DNA from: Rhabditoides inermis | Taxonomy: Eukaryota; Nematoda; Chromadorea; Rhabditida; Rhabditidae | DNA: 64,000 nucleotides | NCBI GenBank assembly: GCA_963966185.1 | Contig: CAWZYM010000275.1 | Coordinates: 439,001 to 503,000 of the forward strand | Reading direction: 5' to 3' | Part shown: in pieces, positions 44,640-57,192 of the stretch | Layout: every line of letters starts with the position of its first letter | How positions within the stretch are numbered: position 1 is the stretch's first letter | Position numbers and translations under genes: made by a program | Notes under the pieces: generated by a model | The model's database searches: none | Told to the model about the DNA's origin: nothing | What the model saw: only the letters and a program-made list of their open reading frames with translations

Positions 44640-46900
44640 CGTCAGGTTCTGTTGACAAAGCTCTCGATCTCAAATCGTCAGTTTCTGACGGTAAATAGCT
44701 CAAACCGTCAGGTTCTGTTGGCAGAGATTTCAAACCGTCAGGTTCTGACAGTAGATATCTCAAACCGCCAGGTTCTAGCGCCAGAGAATTCGAACCGTGA
44801 GGTTCTGACAGTTGAGATCTCAAACCGCAAGGTTCTAGCGGCAGAGATCTCAAACAATCAGGTTCTGGCGACAGAAATCTCAAACCGTCAGGTTCGGACG
44901 GTAAATATTTCTAACAGTCAGGTTCTGACAATAGATATCAAAAATCGCCAGGTTCTGATGGCAGAGATCTCAAACAGTCAGGTTCTGAAAGCAGAAATTT
45001 CAAACCGTCTGGTTTTGATGGTAGAGATCTCAAACCGTTAAGTTCTGTCGGTAAATATCTCAAACCGTCAGGTTCTAGCCCCAGAAATCCCAAACCGTCA
45101 GGTTCTAGCCCCAGAAATCTCAAACCGTCAGGTTCTGTTGGCAGAGATCTCAAACCGTTAGGTTCTGACAGTAGATATCTCAAACCGTCAGGTTCTGTTG
45201 GCAAAGATTTCCAACCGTCAGGTTCTGACAGTAGATATCTCAAACCGCCAGGTTCTAGCGCCAGAGAATTTGAACCGTCAGGTTCTGACAGTTGAGATCT
45301 CAAACCGCCAGGTTCTGTTGGCAGAGCTCTCAAACCGTCAGGTTCTGACGGCAGAAATCTCAAACCGTCAGGTTCTAGCGCCAGAGATCTCAAACCGTCA
45401 GGTTCTAGCGCCAGATATCACAAACCGTCAGGTTCTGTTGGAAGAGATCTCAAACCGTCAGGTTCTGTTGGCAGAGATCTCAAACCGTCAGGTTCTGTCG
45501 GTAGATATCTCAAACCGTCAGGTTCTAGCCGCAGAAATCTCAAACCGTCAGGTTCTGTTGGCAGAGATCTCAAACCGTTAGGTTCTGACAGTAGATATCT
45601 CAAACCGTCAGGTTCTGTTGGCAAAGATTTCCAACCGTCAGGTTCTGACAGTAGATATCTCAAACCGCCAGGTTCTAGCGCCAGAGAATTTGAACCGTCA
45701 GGTTCTGACAGTTGAGATCTCAAACCGCCAGGTTCTGTTGGCAGAGCTCTCAAACCGTCAGGTTCTGACGGCAGAAATCTCAAACCGTCAGGTTCTAGCG
45801 CCAGAGATCTCAAACCGTCAGGTTCTAGCGCCAGATATCACAAACCGTCAGGTTCTGTTGGCAGAGATCTCAAACCGTCAGGTTCTGTTGGCAGAGATCT
45901 CAAACCGTCGGGTTCTGTCGGTAGATATCTCAAACCGTCAGGTTCTAGCCGCAAAAATCTCAAACCGTCAGGTTCTGTTGGCAGAATTCTCAAACCGTCA
46001 GGTTCTAGCCGCAGAGATCTCAAACCGTCATGTTCTAGAGCCAGATATCTCAAACCGTCAGGTTCTGTTGGCAGAGATCTCAAACCGTCAGGTTATGTTA
46101 GCAGAGATCTCAAACCGTCAGGTTCTGACGGTAGATATCTCTCATTATCTTAAACCGTCAGGTTCTAGCCGCAGAGATCTCAAACCATCAGGTTCTAGCG
46201 CCAGAGAATTCGAACCGTCAGGTTCTGTTGGCGAGATCTCAAACCGTCAGGATCTGTTGGCAGAGATCTCAAACCGTCAGGTTCTGTCGGTAGATTGTAT
46301 CTCAAACTGTCAGGTTCTAGCCGCAGAGATCTCAAACCGTCAGGTTCTGTTGGCAGAGATCTATAACCGTCAGGTTCTAGCCGCAGAGATCTCAAACCGT
46401 CAGGTTCTGTTGGCAGAATTCTCAAACCGTCAGGTTCTAGCCGCAGAGATCTCAAACCGTCATGTTCTAGAGCCAGATATCTCAAACCGTCAGGTTCTGT
46501 TGGCAGAGATCTCAAACCGTCAGGTTCTGTTGGCAGAGATCTCAAACCGTCAGGTTCTGACGGTAGATATCTCTCAATATCTTAAACCGTCAGGTTCTAG
46601 CCGCAGAGATCTCAAACCGTCAGGTTCTAGCGCCAGATATCACAAACCGTCAGGTTCTGTTGGCAGAGATCTCAAACCGTCAGGATCTGTTGGCAGAGAT
46701 CTCAAACCGTCAGGTTCTGTCGGTAGATATCTCAAACTGTCAGGTTCTAGCCGCAGAGATCTCAAACCGTCAGGTTCTGTTGGCAGAGATCTCAAACCGT
46801 CAGGTTCTAGCCGCAGAGATCTCAAACCGTCATGTTCTAGAGCCAGATATCTCAAACCGTCAGGTTCTGTTGGCAGAGATCTCTAACCGTCAGGTTCTGT
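44640..46900. repeat. Array block duplicated at about 51137-53400 (offset 6,497 bp)
   Basis: Irregular markers recur at a constant 6,497-bp offset: GTTGACAAAGCTCTCGATCT (44651/51148), CTCTCATTATCTTAAACC (about 46130/52627) and TTGTATCTCAAACTG. Rare variants within the block are shared too, so this is a segmental copy and not independent unit drift. Confidence 0.85.
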
Positions 46901-49900
46901 TGGCAGAGATCTCAAACCGTCAGGTTCTGACGGTAGATATCTCAAACCGTCAGGTTCTGTTGGCAGAGATCTCAAACCGTCAGGTTTTGACGCTAGATAT
47001 CTCAAACCGTCAGGTTCTGTTGGCAGGGATCTCAAACCGCCAGGTTCTGACGGTAGATATCTCAAACCGTCATGTTCTAGCGGCAAAGATTTTTGATATC
47101 TCAAACCGTCAGGTTCTAGCCGCAGAGCTCTCAAACCGTCAGGTTCTGACGGCAGAAATCTCAAACCGTCAGGTTCTAGCGCCAGAAATCTCAAACCGTT
47201 AGGTTCTGTTGGCGGATATCTCAAACCGTCAGGTTCTGATGGCAGAGCTCTCAAACCGTCAGGTTCTGACGGTAAATATCTTAAACCGTCAGGTTCTAGC
47301 CGCAGAGATCTCAAACCGTCAGGTTCTAGCGCCAGATATCACAAACCGTCAGGTTCTGTTGGCAGAGATCTCAAACCGTCAGGTTCTGTTGGCAGATATC
47401 TCAAACCGTCAGGTTCTAGCCGCAGAGCTCTCAAACCGTCAGGTTCTGACGGCAGAAATCTCAAACCGTCAGGTTCTAGCGCCAGAAATCTCAAACCGTT
47501 AGGTTCTGTTGGCGGATATCTCAAACCGTCAGGTTCTGATGGCAGAGCTCTCAAACCGTCAGGTTCTGACGGTAAATATCCTAAACCGTCAGGTTATAGC
47601 CGCAGAGATCTCAAACCGTCAGGTTCTAGCGCCAGATATCACAAACCGTCAGGTTCTGTTGGCAGAGATCTCAAACCGTCAGGTTCTGTTGGCAGATATC
47701 TCAAACCGTCAGGTTCTAGCCGCAGAGATCTCAAACCGTCAGGTTCTGACGCTAGATATCTCAAACCGTCAGGTTCTGTTGGCAGGGATCTCAAACCGCC
47801 AGGTTCTGACGGTAGATATCTCAAACCGTCATGTTCTAGCGGCAAAGATCTCAAACCGTCAGGTTCTGTTGGCAGAGCTCTCAATACGTCAGGTTCTGAC
47901 GGCAGAAATCTCAAACCGTCAGGTTCTAGCGCCAGAAATCTCAAACCGTTAGGTTCTGTTGGCGGATATCTCAAACCGTCAGGTTCTGATGGCAGAGCTC
48001 TCAAACCGTCAGGTTCTGACGGTAAATATCTTAAACCGTCAGGTTCTAGCGCCAGAGATCTCAAACCGTCAGGTTCTAGCGCCAGATATCACAAACCGTC
48101 AGGTTCTGTTGGCAGAGATCTCAAACCGTCAGGTTCTGTTGGCAGAGATCTCAAACCGTCGGGTTCTGTCGGTAGATATCTCAAACCGTCAGGTTCTAGC
48201 CGCAAAAATCTCAAACCGTCAGGTTCTGTTGGCAGAATTCTCAAACCGTCAGGTTCTAGCCGCAGAGATCTCAAACCGTCATGTTCTAGAGCCAGATATC
48301 TCAAACCGTCAGGTTCTGTTGGCAGAGATCTCAAACCGTCAGGTTATGTTAGCAGAGATCTCAAACCGTCAGGTTCTGACGGTAGATATCTCTCATTATC
48401 TTAAACCGTCAGGTTCTAGCCGCAGAGATCTCAAACCATCAGGTTCTAGCGCCAGAGAATTCGAACCGTCAGGTTCTGTTGGCGAGATCTCAAACCGTCA
48501 GGATCTGTTGGCAGAGATCTCAAACCGTCAGGTTCTGTCGGTAGATTGTATCTCAAACTGTCAGGTTCTAGCCGCAGAGATCTCAAACCGTCAGGTTCTG
48601 TTGGCAGAGATCTCAAACCGTCAGGTTCTAGCCGCAGAGATCTCAAACCGTCAGGTTCTGTTGGCAGAATTCTCAAACCGTCAGGTTCTAGCCGCAGAGA
48701 TCTCAAACCGTCATCTTCTAGAGCCAGATATCTCAAACCGTCAGGTTCTGTTGGCAGAGATCTCAAACCGTCAGGTTCTGTTGGCAGAGATCTCAAACCG
48801 TCAGGTTCTGACGGTAGATATCTCTCAATATCTTAAACCGTCAGGTTCTAGCCGCAGAGATCTCAAACCGTCAGGTTCTAGCGCCAGATATCACAAACCG
48901 TCAGGTTCTGTTGGCAGAGATCTCAAACCGTCAGGATCTGTTGGCAGAGATCTCAAACCGTCAGGTTCTGTCGGTAGATATCTCAAACTGTCAGGTTCTA
49001 GCCGCAGAGATCTCAAACCGTCAGGTTCTGTTGGCAGAGATCTCAAACCGTCAGGTTCTAGCCGCAGAGATCTCAAACCGTCATGTTCTAGAGCCAGATA
49101 TCTCAAACCGTCAGGTTCTGTTGGCAGAGATCTCTAACCGTCAGGTTCTGTTGGCAGAGATCTCAAACCGTCAGGTTCTGACGGTAGATATCTCAAACCG
49201 TCAAGTTCTGTTGGCAGAGATCTCAAACCGTCAGGTTTTGACGCTAGATATCTCAAACCGTCAGGTTCTGTTGGCAGGGATCTCAAACCGCCAGGTTCTG
49301 ACGGTAGATATCTCAAACCGTCATGTTCTAGCGGCAAAGATTTTTGATATCTCAAACCGTCAGGTTCTAGCCGCAGAGCTCTCAAACCGTCAGGTTCTGA
49401 CGGCAGAAATCTCAAACCGTCAGGTTCTAGCGCCAGAAATCTCAAACCGTTAGGTTCTGTTGGCGGATATCTCAAACCGTCAGGTTCTGATGGCAGAGCT
49501 CTCAAACCGTCAGGTTCTGACGGTAAATATCTTAAACCGTCAGGTTCTAGCCGCAGAGATCTCAAACCGTCAGGTTCTAGCGCCAGATATCACAAACCGT
49601 CAGGTTCTGTTGGCAGAGATCTCAAACCGTCAGGTTCTGTTGGCAGATATCTCAAACCGTCAGGTTCTAGCCGCAGAGATCTCAAACCGTCAGGTTCTGA
49701 CGCTAGTTATCTCAAACCGTCAGGTTCTGTTGGCAGGGATTTCAAACCGCCAGGTTCTGACGGTAGATATCTCAAACCGTCATATTCTAGCGGCAAAGAT
49801 TTTTGATATCTCAAACCGTCAGGTTCTAGCCGCAGAGCTCTCAAACCGTCAGGTTCTGACGGCAGAAATCTCAAACCGTCAGGTTCTAGCGCCAGAAATC

Positions 49901-50300
49901 TCAAACCGTTAGGTTCTGTTGGCGGATATCTCAAACCGTCAGGTTCTGATGGCAGAGCTCTCAAACCGTCAGGTTCTGACGGTAAATATCCTAAACCGTC
50001 AGGTTATAGCCGCAGAGATCTCAAACCGTCAGGTTCTAGCGCCAGATATCACAAACCGTCAGGTTCTGTTGGCAGAGATCTCAAACCGTCAGGTTCTGTT
50101 GGCAGATATCTCAAACCGTCAGGTTCTAGCCGCAGAGATCTCAAACCGTCAGGTTCTGACGCTAGATATCTCAAACCGTCAGATTCTGTTGGCAGGGATC
50201 TCAAACCGCCAGGTTCTGACGGTAGATATCTCAAACCGTCATGTTCTAGCGGCAAAGATCTCAAACCGTCAGGTTCTGTTGGCAGAGCTCTCAATACGTC
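45838..50300. repeat. Two tandem copies of a 2,251-bp super-unit
   Basis: Starting at 45838 and 48089, the same sequence of variants, indels and stop positions repeats with offset 2,251 bp to about 47.3/49.6 kb, with small differences beyond. Confidence 0.8.
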
Positions 50301-53300
50301 AGGTTCTGACGGCAGAAATCTCAAACCGTCAGGTTCTAGCGCCAGAAATCTCAAACCGTTAGGTTCTGTTGGCGGATATCTCAAACCGTCAGGTTCTGAT
50401 GGCAGAGCTCTCAAACCGTCAGGTTCTGACGGTAAATATCTTAAACCGTCAGGTTCTAGCCGCAGAGATCTCAAACCGTCAGGTTCTAGCGCCAGATATC
50501 ACAGACCGTCAGGTTCTGTTGGCAGAGATCTCAAACCGTCAGGTTCTGACGCTAGATATCTCAAACCGTCAGGTTCTGTTGGCAGGGATCTCAAACCGCC
50601 AGGTTCTAGCGGCAAAGATCTCAAACCGTCAGGTTCTAGCGCCAGATATCACAGACCGTCAGGTTCTGTTGGCAGAGATCTCAAACCGTCAGGTTCTAGC
50701 GCCAGAAATCTCAAACCGTTAGGTTCTGTTGGCGGATATCTCAAACCGTCAGGTTCTGATGGCAGAGCTCTCAAACCGTCAGGTTCTGACGGTAAATATC
50801 CAAAACCGTCAGGTTATAGCCGCAGAGATCTCAAACCGTCAGGTTCTAGCGCCAGATATCACAAACCGTCAGGTTCTGTTGGCAGAGATCTCAAACCGTC
50901 AGGTTCTGTTGGCAGATATCTCAAACCGTCAGGTTCTAGCCGCAGAGATCTCAAACCGTCAGGTTCTGACGCTAGATATCTCAAACCGTCAGGTTCTGTT
51001 GGCAGGGATCTCAAACCGCCAGGTTCTGACGGTAGATATCTCAAACCGTCATGTTCTAGCGGCAAAGATCTCAAACCGTCAGGTTTTGTTGGCAGAGCTC
51101 TCAAACCGTCAGGTTCTGTTGGCAGAGATCTCAAACCGTCAGGTTCTGTTGACAAAGCTCTCGATCTCAAATCGTCAGTTTCTGACGGTAAATATCTCAA
51201 ACCGTCAGGTTCTGTTGGCAGAGATTTCAAACCGTCAGGTTCTGACAGTAGATATCTCAAACCGCCAGGTTCTAGCGCCAGAGAATTCGAACCGTCAGGT
51301 TCTGACAGTTGAGATCTCAAACCGCAAGGTTCTAGCGGCAGAGATCTCAAACAATCAGGTTCTGGCGACAGAAATCTCAAACCGTCAGGTTCGGACGGTA
51401 AATATCTCCAACAGTCAAGTTCTGACAATAGATATCAATAATTGCCAGGTTCTGATGGCAGAGATCTCGAACAGTCAGGTTCTGAAAGCAGAAATTTCAA
51501 ACCGTCTGGTTTTGATGGTAGAGCTCTCAAACCGTTAAGTTCTGTCGGTAAATATCTCAAACCGTCAGGTTCTAGCCCCAGAAATCCCAAACCGTCAGGT
51601 TCTAGCCCCAGAAATCTCAAACCGTCAGGTTCTGTTGGCAGAGATCTCAAACCGTTAGGTTCTGACAGTAGATATCTCAAACCGTCAGGTTCTGTTGGCA
51701 AAGATTTCCAACCGTCAGGTTCTGACAGTAGATATCTCAAACCGCCAGGTTCTAGCGCCAGAGAATTTGAACCGTCAGGTTCTGACAGTTGAGATCTCAA
51801 ACCGCCAGGTTCTGTTGGCAGAGCTCTCAAACCGTCAGGTTCTGACGGCAGAAATCTCAAACCGTCAGGTTCTAGCGCCAGAGATCTCAAACCGTCAGGT
51901 TCTAGCGCCAGATATCACAAACCGTCAGGTTCTGTTGGCAGAGATCTCAAACCGTCAGGTTCTGTTGGCAGAGATCTCAAACCGTCAGGTTCTGTCGGTA
52001 GATATCTCAAACCGTCAGGTTCTAGCCGCAGAAATCTCAAACCGTCAGGTTCTGTTGGCAGAAATCTCAAACCGTTAGGTTCTGACAGTAGATATCTCAA
52101 ACCGTCAGGTTCTGTTGGCAAAGATTTCCAACCGTCAGGTTCTGACAGTAGATATCTCAAACCGCCAGGTTCTAGCGCCAGAGAATTTGAACCGTCAGGT
52201 TCTGACAGTTGAGATCTCAAACCGCCAGGTTCTGTTGGCAGAGCTCTCAAACCGTCAGGTTCTGACGGCAGAAATCTCAAACCGTCAGGTTCTAGCGCCA
52301 GAGATCTCAAACCGTCAGGTTCTAGCGCCAGATATCACAAACCGTCAGGTTCTGTTGGCAGAGATCTCAAACCGTCAGGTTCTGTTGGCAGAGATCTCAA
52401 ACCGTCAGGTTCTGTCGGTAGATATCTCAAACCGTCAGGTTCTAGCCGCAGAGATCTCAAACCGTCAGGTTCTGTTGGCAGAATTCTCAAACCGTCAGGT
52501 TCTAGCCGCAGAGATCTCAAACCGTCATGTTCTAGAGCCAGATATCTCAAACCGTCAGGTTCTGTTGGCAGAGATCTCAAACCGTCAGGTTATGTTAGCA
52601 GAGATCTCAAACCGTCAGGTTCTGACGGTAGATATCTCTCATTATCTTAAACCGTCAGGTTCTAGCCGCAGAGATCTCAAACCGTCAGGTTCTAGCGCCA
52701 GAGAATTCGAACCGTCAGGTTCTGTTGGCGAGATCTCAAACCGTCAGGATCTGTTGGCAGAGATCTCAAACCGTCAGGTTCTGTCGGTAGATTGTATCTC
52801 AAACTGTCAGGTTCTAGCCGCAGAGATCTCAAACCGTCAGGTTCTGTTGGCAGAGATCTCAAACCGTCAGGTTCTAGCCGATAGAGATCTCAAACCGTCA
52901 GGTTCTGTTGGCAGAATTCTCAAACCGTCAGGTTCTAGCCGCAGAGATCTCAAACCGTCATGTTCTAGAGCCAGATATCTCAAACCGTCAGGTTCTGTTG
53001 GCAGAGATCTCAAACCGTCAGGTTCTGTTGGCAGAGATCTCAAACCGTCAGGTTCTGACGGTAGATATCTCTCAATATCTTAAACCGTCAGGTTCTAGCC
53101 GCAGAGATCTCAAACCGTCAGGTTCTAGCGCCAGATATCACAAACCGTCAGGTTCTGTTGGCAGAGATCTCAAACCGTCAGGATCTGTTGGCAGAGATCT
53201 CAAACCGTCAGGTTCTGTCGGTAGATATCTCAAACTGTCAGGTTCTAGCCGCAGAGATCTCAAACCGTCAGGTTCTGTTGGCAGAGATCTCAAACTGTCA

Positions 53301-56300
53301 GGTTCTAGCCGCAGAGATCTCAAACCGTCAGGTTCTGACGGTAGATATCTCAAACCGTCAGGTTCTGTTGGCAGAGATCTCAAACCGTCAGGTTTTGACG
53401 CTAGATATCTCAAACCGTCAGGTTCTGTTGGCAGGGATCTCAAACCGCCAGGTTTTGACGGTAGATATCTCAAACCGTCATGTTCTAGCGGCAAAGATTT
53501 TTGATATCTCAAACCGTCAGGTTCTAGCCGCAGAGCTCTCAAACCGTCAGGTTCTGACGGCAGAAATCTCAAACCGTCAGGTTCTAGCGCCAGAAATCTC
53601 AAACCGTTAGGTTCTGTTGGCGGATATCTCAAACCGTCAGGTTCTGATGGCAGAGCTCTCAAACCGTCAGGTTCTGACGGTAAAGATCTTAAACCGTCAG
53701 GTTCTAGCCGCAGAGATCTCAAACCGTCAGGTTCTAGCGCCAGATATCACAAACCGTCAGGTTCTGTTGGCAGAGATCTCAAACCGTCAGGTTCTGTTGG
53801 CAGATATCTCAAACCGTCAGGTTCTAGCCGCAGAGATCTCAAACCGTCAGGTTCTGACGCTAGATATCTCAAACCGTCAGGTTCTGTTGGCAGGGATCTC
53901 AAACCGCCAGGTTCTGACGGTAGATATCTCAAACCGTCATGTTCTAGCGGCAAAGATCTCAAACCGTCAGGTTCTGTTGGCAGAGCTCTCAAACCCTCAG
54001 GTTCTGACGGCAGAAATCTCAAACCGTCAGGTTCTAGCGCCAGAAATCTCAAACCGTTAGGTTCTGTTGGCGGATATCTCAAACCGTCAGGTTCTGTTGG
54101 CAGGGATCTCAAACCGCCAGGTTCTGACGGTAGATATCTCAAACCGTCATGTTCTCTCGGCAAAGATCTCAAACCGTCAGGTTCTAGCGCCAGATATCAC
54201 AGACCGTCAGGTTCTGTTGGCAGAGATCTCAAACCGTCAGGTTCTAGCGCCAGAAATCTCAAACCGTTAGGTTCTGTTGGCGGATATCTCAAACCGTCAG
54301 GTTCTGATGGCAGAGCTCTCAAACCGTCAGGTTCTGACGGTAAATATCCTAAACCGTCAGGTTATAGCCGCAGAGATCTCAAACCGTCAGGTTCTAGCGC
54401 CAGATATCACAAACCGTCAGGTTCTGTTGGCAGAGATCTCAAACCGTCAGGTTCTGTTGGCAGATATCTCAAACCGTCAGGTTCTAGCCGCAGAGATCTC
54501 AAACCGTCAGGTTCTGACGCTAGAGATCTCAAACCGTCAGGTTCTAGCGCCAGATATCACAGACCGTCAGGTTCTGTTGGCAGAGATCTCAAACCGTCAG
54601 GTTCTAGCGCCAGAAATCTCAAACCGTTAGGTTCTGTTGGCGAATATCTCAAACCGTCAGGTTCTGATGGCAGAGCTCTCAAACCGTCAGGTTCTGACGG
54701 TAAATATCCTAAACCGTCAGGTTATAGCCGCAGAGATCTCAAACCGTCAGGTTCTAGCGCCAGATATCACAAACCGTCAGGTTCTGTTGGCAGAGATCTC
54801 AAACCGTCAGGTTCTGTTGGCAGATATCTCAAACCGTCAGGTTCTAGCCGCAGAGATCTCAAACCGCCAGGTTCTGACGGTAAATATCTCAAACCGTCAT
54901 GTTCTGTTGGCAGGGATCTCAAACCGCCAGGTTCTGACGGTAGATATCTCAAACCGTCATGTTTTAGCGGCAAAGATCTCAAACCGTCAGGTTTTGTTGG
55001 CAGAGCTCTCAAACCGTCAGGTTCTGACGGCAGAAATCTCAAACCGTCAGGTTCTAGCGCCAGAAATCTCAAACCGTTAGGTTCTGTTGGCGGATATCTC
55101 AAACCGTCAGGTTCTGATGGCAGAGATTTCAAACCGTCAGGTTCTGTTGGCAGATATCTCAAACCGTCAGGTTCTAGCCGCAGAGATCTCAAACCGTCAG
55201 GTTCTGACGCTAGATATCTCAAACCGTCAGGTTCTGTTGGCAGAGATCTCAAACCGCCAGGTTCTGACGGTAGATATCTCAAACCGTCATATTCTAGCGG
55301 CAAAGATTTTTGATATCTCAAACCGTCAGGTTCTAGCCGCAGAGCTCTCAAACCGTCAGGTTCTGACAGCAGAAATCTCAAACCGTCAGGTTCTAGCGCC
55401 AGAGAATTCGAACCGTCAGGTTCTGTTGGCGAGATCTCAAACCGTCAGGATCTGTTGGCAGAGATCTCAAACCGTCAGGTTCTGTCGGTAGATATCTCAA
55501 ACTGTCAGGTTCTAGCCGCAGAGATCTCAAACCGTCAGGTTCTGTTGGCAGAGATCTCAAACCGTCAAATTCTAGCCGCAGAGATCTCAAACCGTCATGT
55601 TCTAGAGCCAGATATCTCAAACCGTCAGGTTCTGTTGGCAGAGATCTCAAACCGTCAGGTTCTGTTGGCAGAGATCTCAAACCGTCAGGTTCTGACGGTA
55701 GATATCTCTCAATATCTTAAACCGTCAGGTTCTAGCCGCAGAGATCTCAAACCGTCAGGTTCTAGCGCCAGATATCACAAACCGTCAGGATCTGTTGGCA
55801 GAGATCTCAAACCGTCAGGTTCTGTCGGTAGATATCTCAAACTGTCAGGTTCTAGCCGCAGAGATCTCAAACCGTCAGGTTCTGTTGGCAGAGATCTCAA
55901 ACCGTCAGGTTCTAGCCGCAGAGATCTCAAACCGTCATGTTCTAGAGCCAGATATCTCAAACCGTCAGGTTCTGTTGGCAGAGATCTCTAACCGTCAGGT
56001 TCTGTTGGCAGAGATCTCAAACCGTCAGGTTCTGACGGTAGATATCTCAAACCGTCAGGTTCTGTTGGCAGAGATCTCAAACCGTCAGGTTTTGACGCTA
56101 GATATTTCAAACCGTCAGGTTCTGTTGGCAGGGATCTCAAACCGCCAGGTTCTGACGGTAGATATCTCAAACCGTCATGTTCTAGCGGCAAAGATTTTTG
56201 ATATCTCAAACCGTCAGGTTCTAGCCGCAGAGCTCTCAAACCGTCAGGTTCTGACGGCAGAAATCTCAAACCGTTAGGTTCTGTTGGCGGATATCTCAAA

Positions 56301-57192
56301 CCGTCAGGTTCTGATGGCAGAGCTCTCAAACCGTCAGGTTCTGACGGTAAATATCTTAAACCGTCAGGTTCTAGCCGCAGAGATCTCAAACCGTCAGGTT
56401 CTAGCGCCAGATATCACAAACCGTCAGGTTCTGTTGGCAGAGATCTCAAACCGTCAGGTTCTGTTGGCAGATATCTCAAACCGTCAGGTTCTAGCCGCAG
56501 AGATCTCAAACCGTCAGGTTCTGACGCTAGATATCTCAAACCGTCAGGTTCTGTTGGCAGGGATCTCAAACCGCCAGGTTCTGACGGTAGATATCTCAAA
56601 CCGTCATATTCTAGCGGCAAAGATTTTTGATATCTCAAACCGTCAGGTTCTAGCCGCAGAGCTCTCAAACCGTCAGGTTCTGACGGCAGAAATCTCAAAC
56701 CGTCAGGTTCTAGCGCCAGAAATCTCAAACCGTTAGGTTCTGTTGGCGGATATCTCAAACCGTCAGGTTCTGATGGCAGAGCTCTCAAACCGTCAGGTTC
56801 TGACGGTAAATATCCTAAACCGTCAGGTTATAGCCGCAGAGATCTCAAACCGTCAGGTTCTAGCGCCAGATATCACAAACCGTCAGGTTCTGTTGGCAGA
56901 GATCTCAAACCGTCAGGTTCTGTTGGCAGATATCTCAAACCGTCAGGTTCTAGCCGCAGAGATCTCAAACCGTCAGGTTCTGACGCTAGATATCTCAAAC
57001 CGTCAGGTTCTGTTGGCAGGGATCTCAAACCGCCAGGTTCTGACGGTAGATATCTCAAACCGTCATGTTCTAGCGGCAAAGATCTCAAACCGTCAGGTTC
57101 TGTTGGCAGAGCTCTCAAACCGTCAGGTTCTGACGGCAGAAATCTCAAACCGTCAGGTTCTAGCGCCAGAAATCTCAAACCGTTAGGTTCTG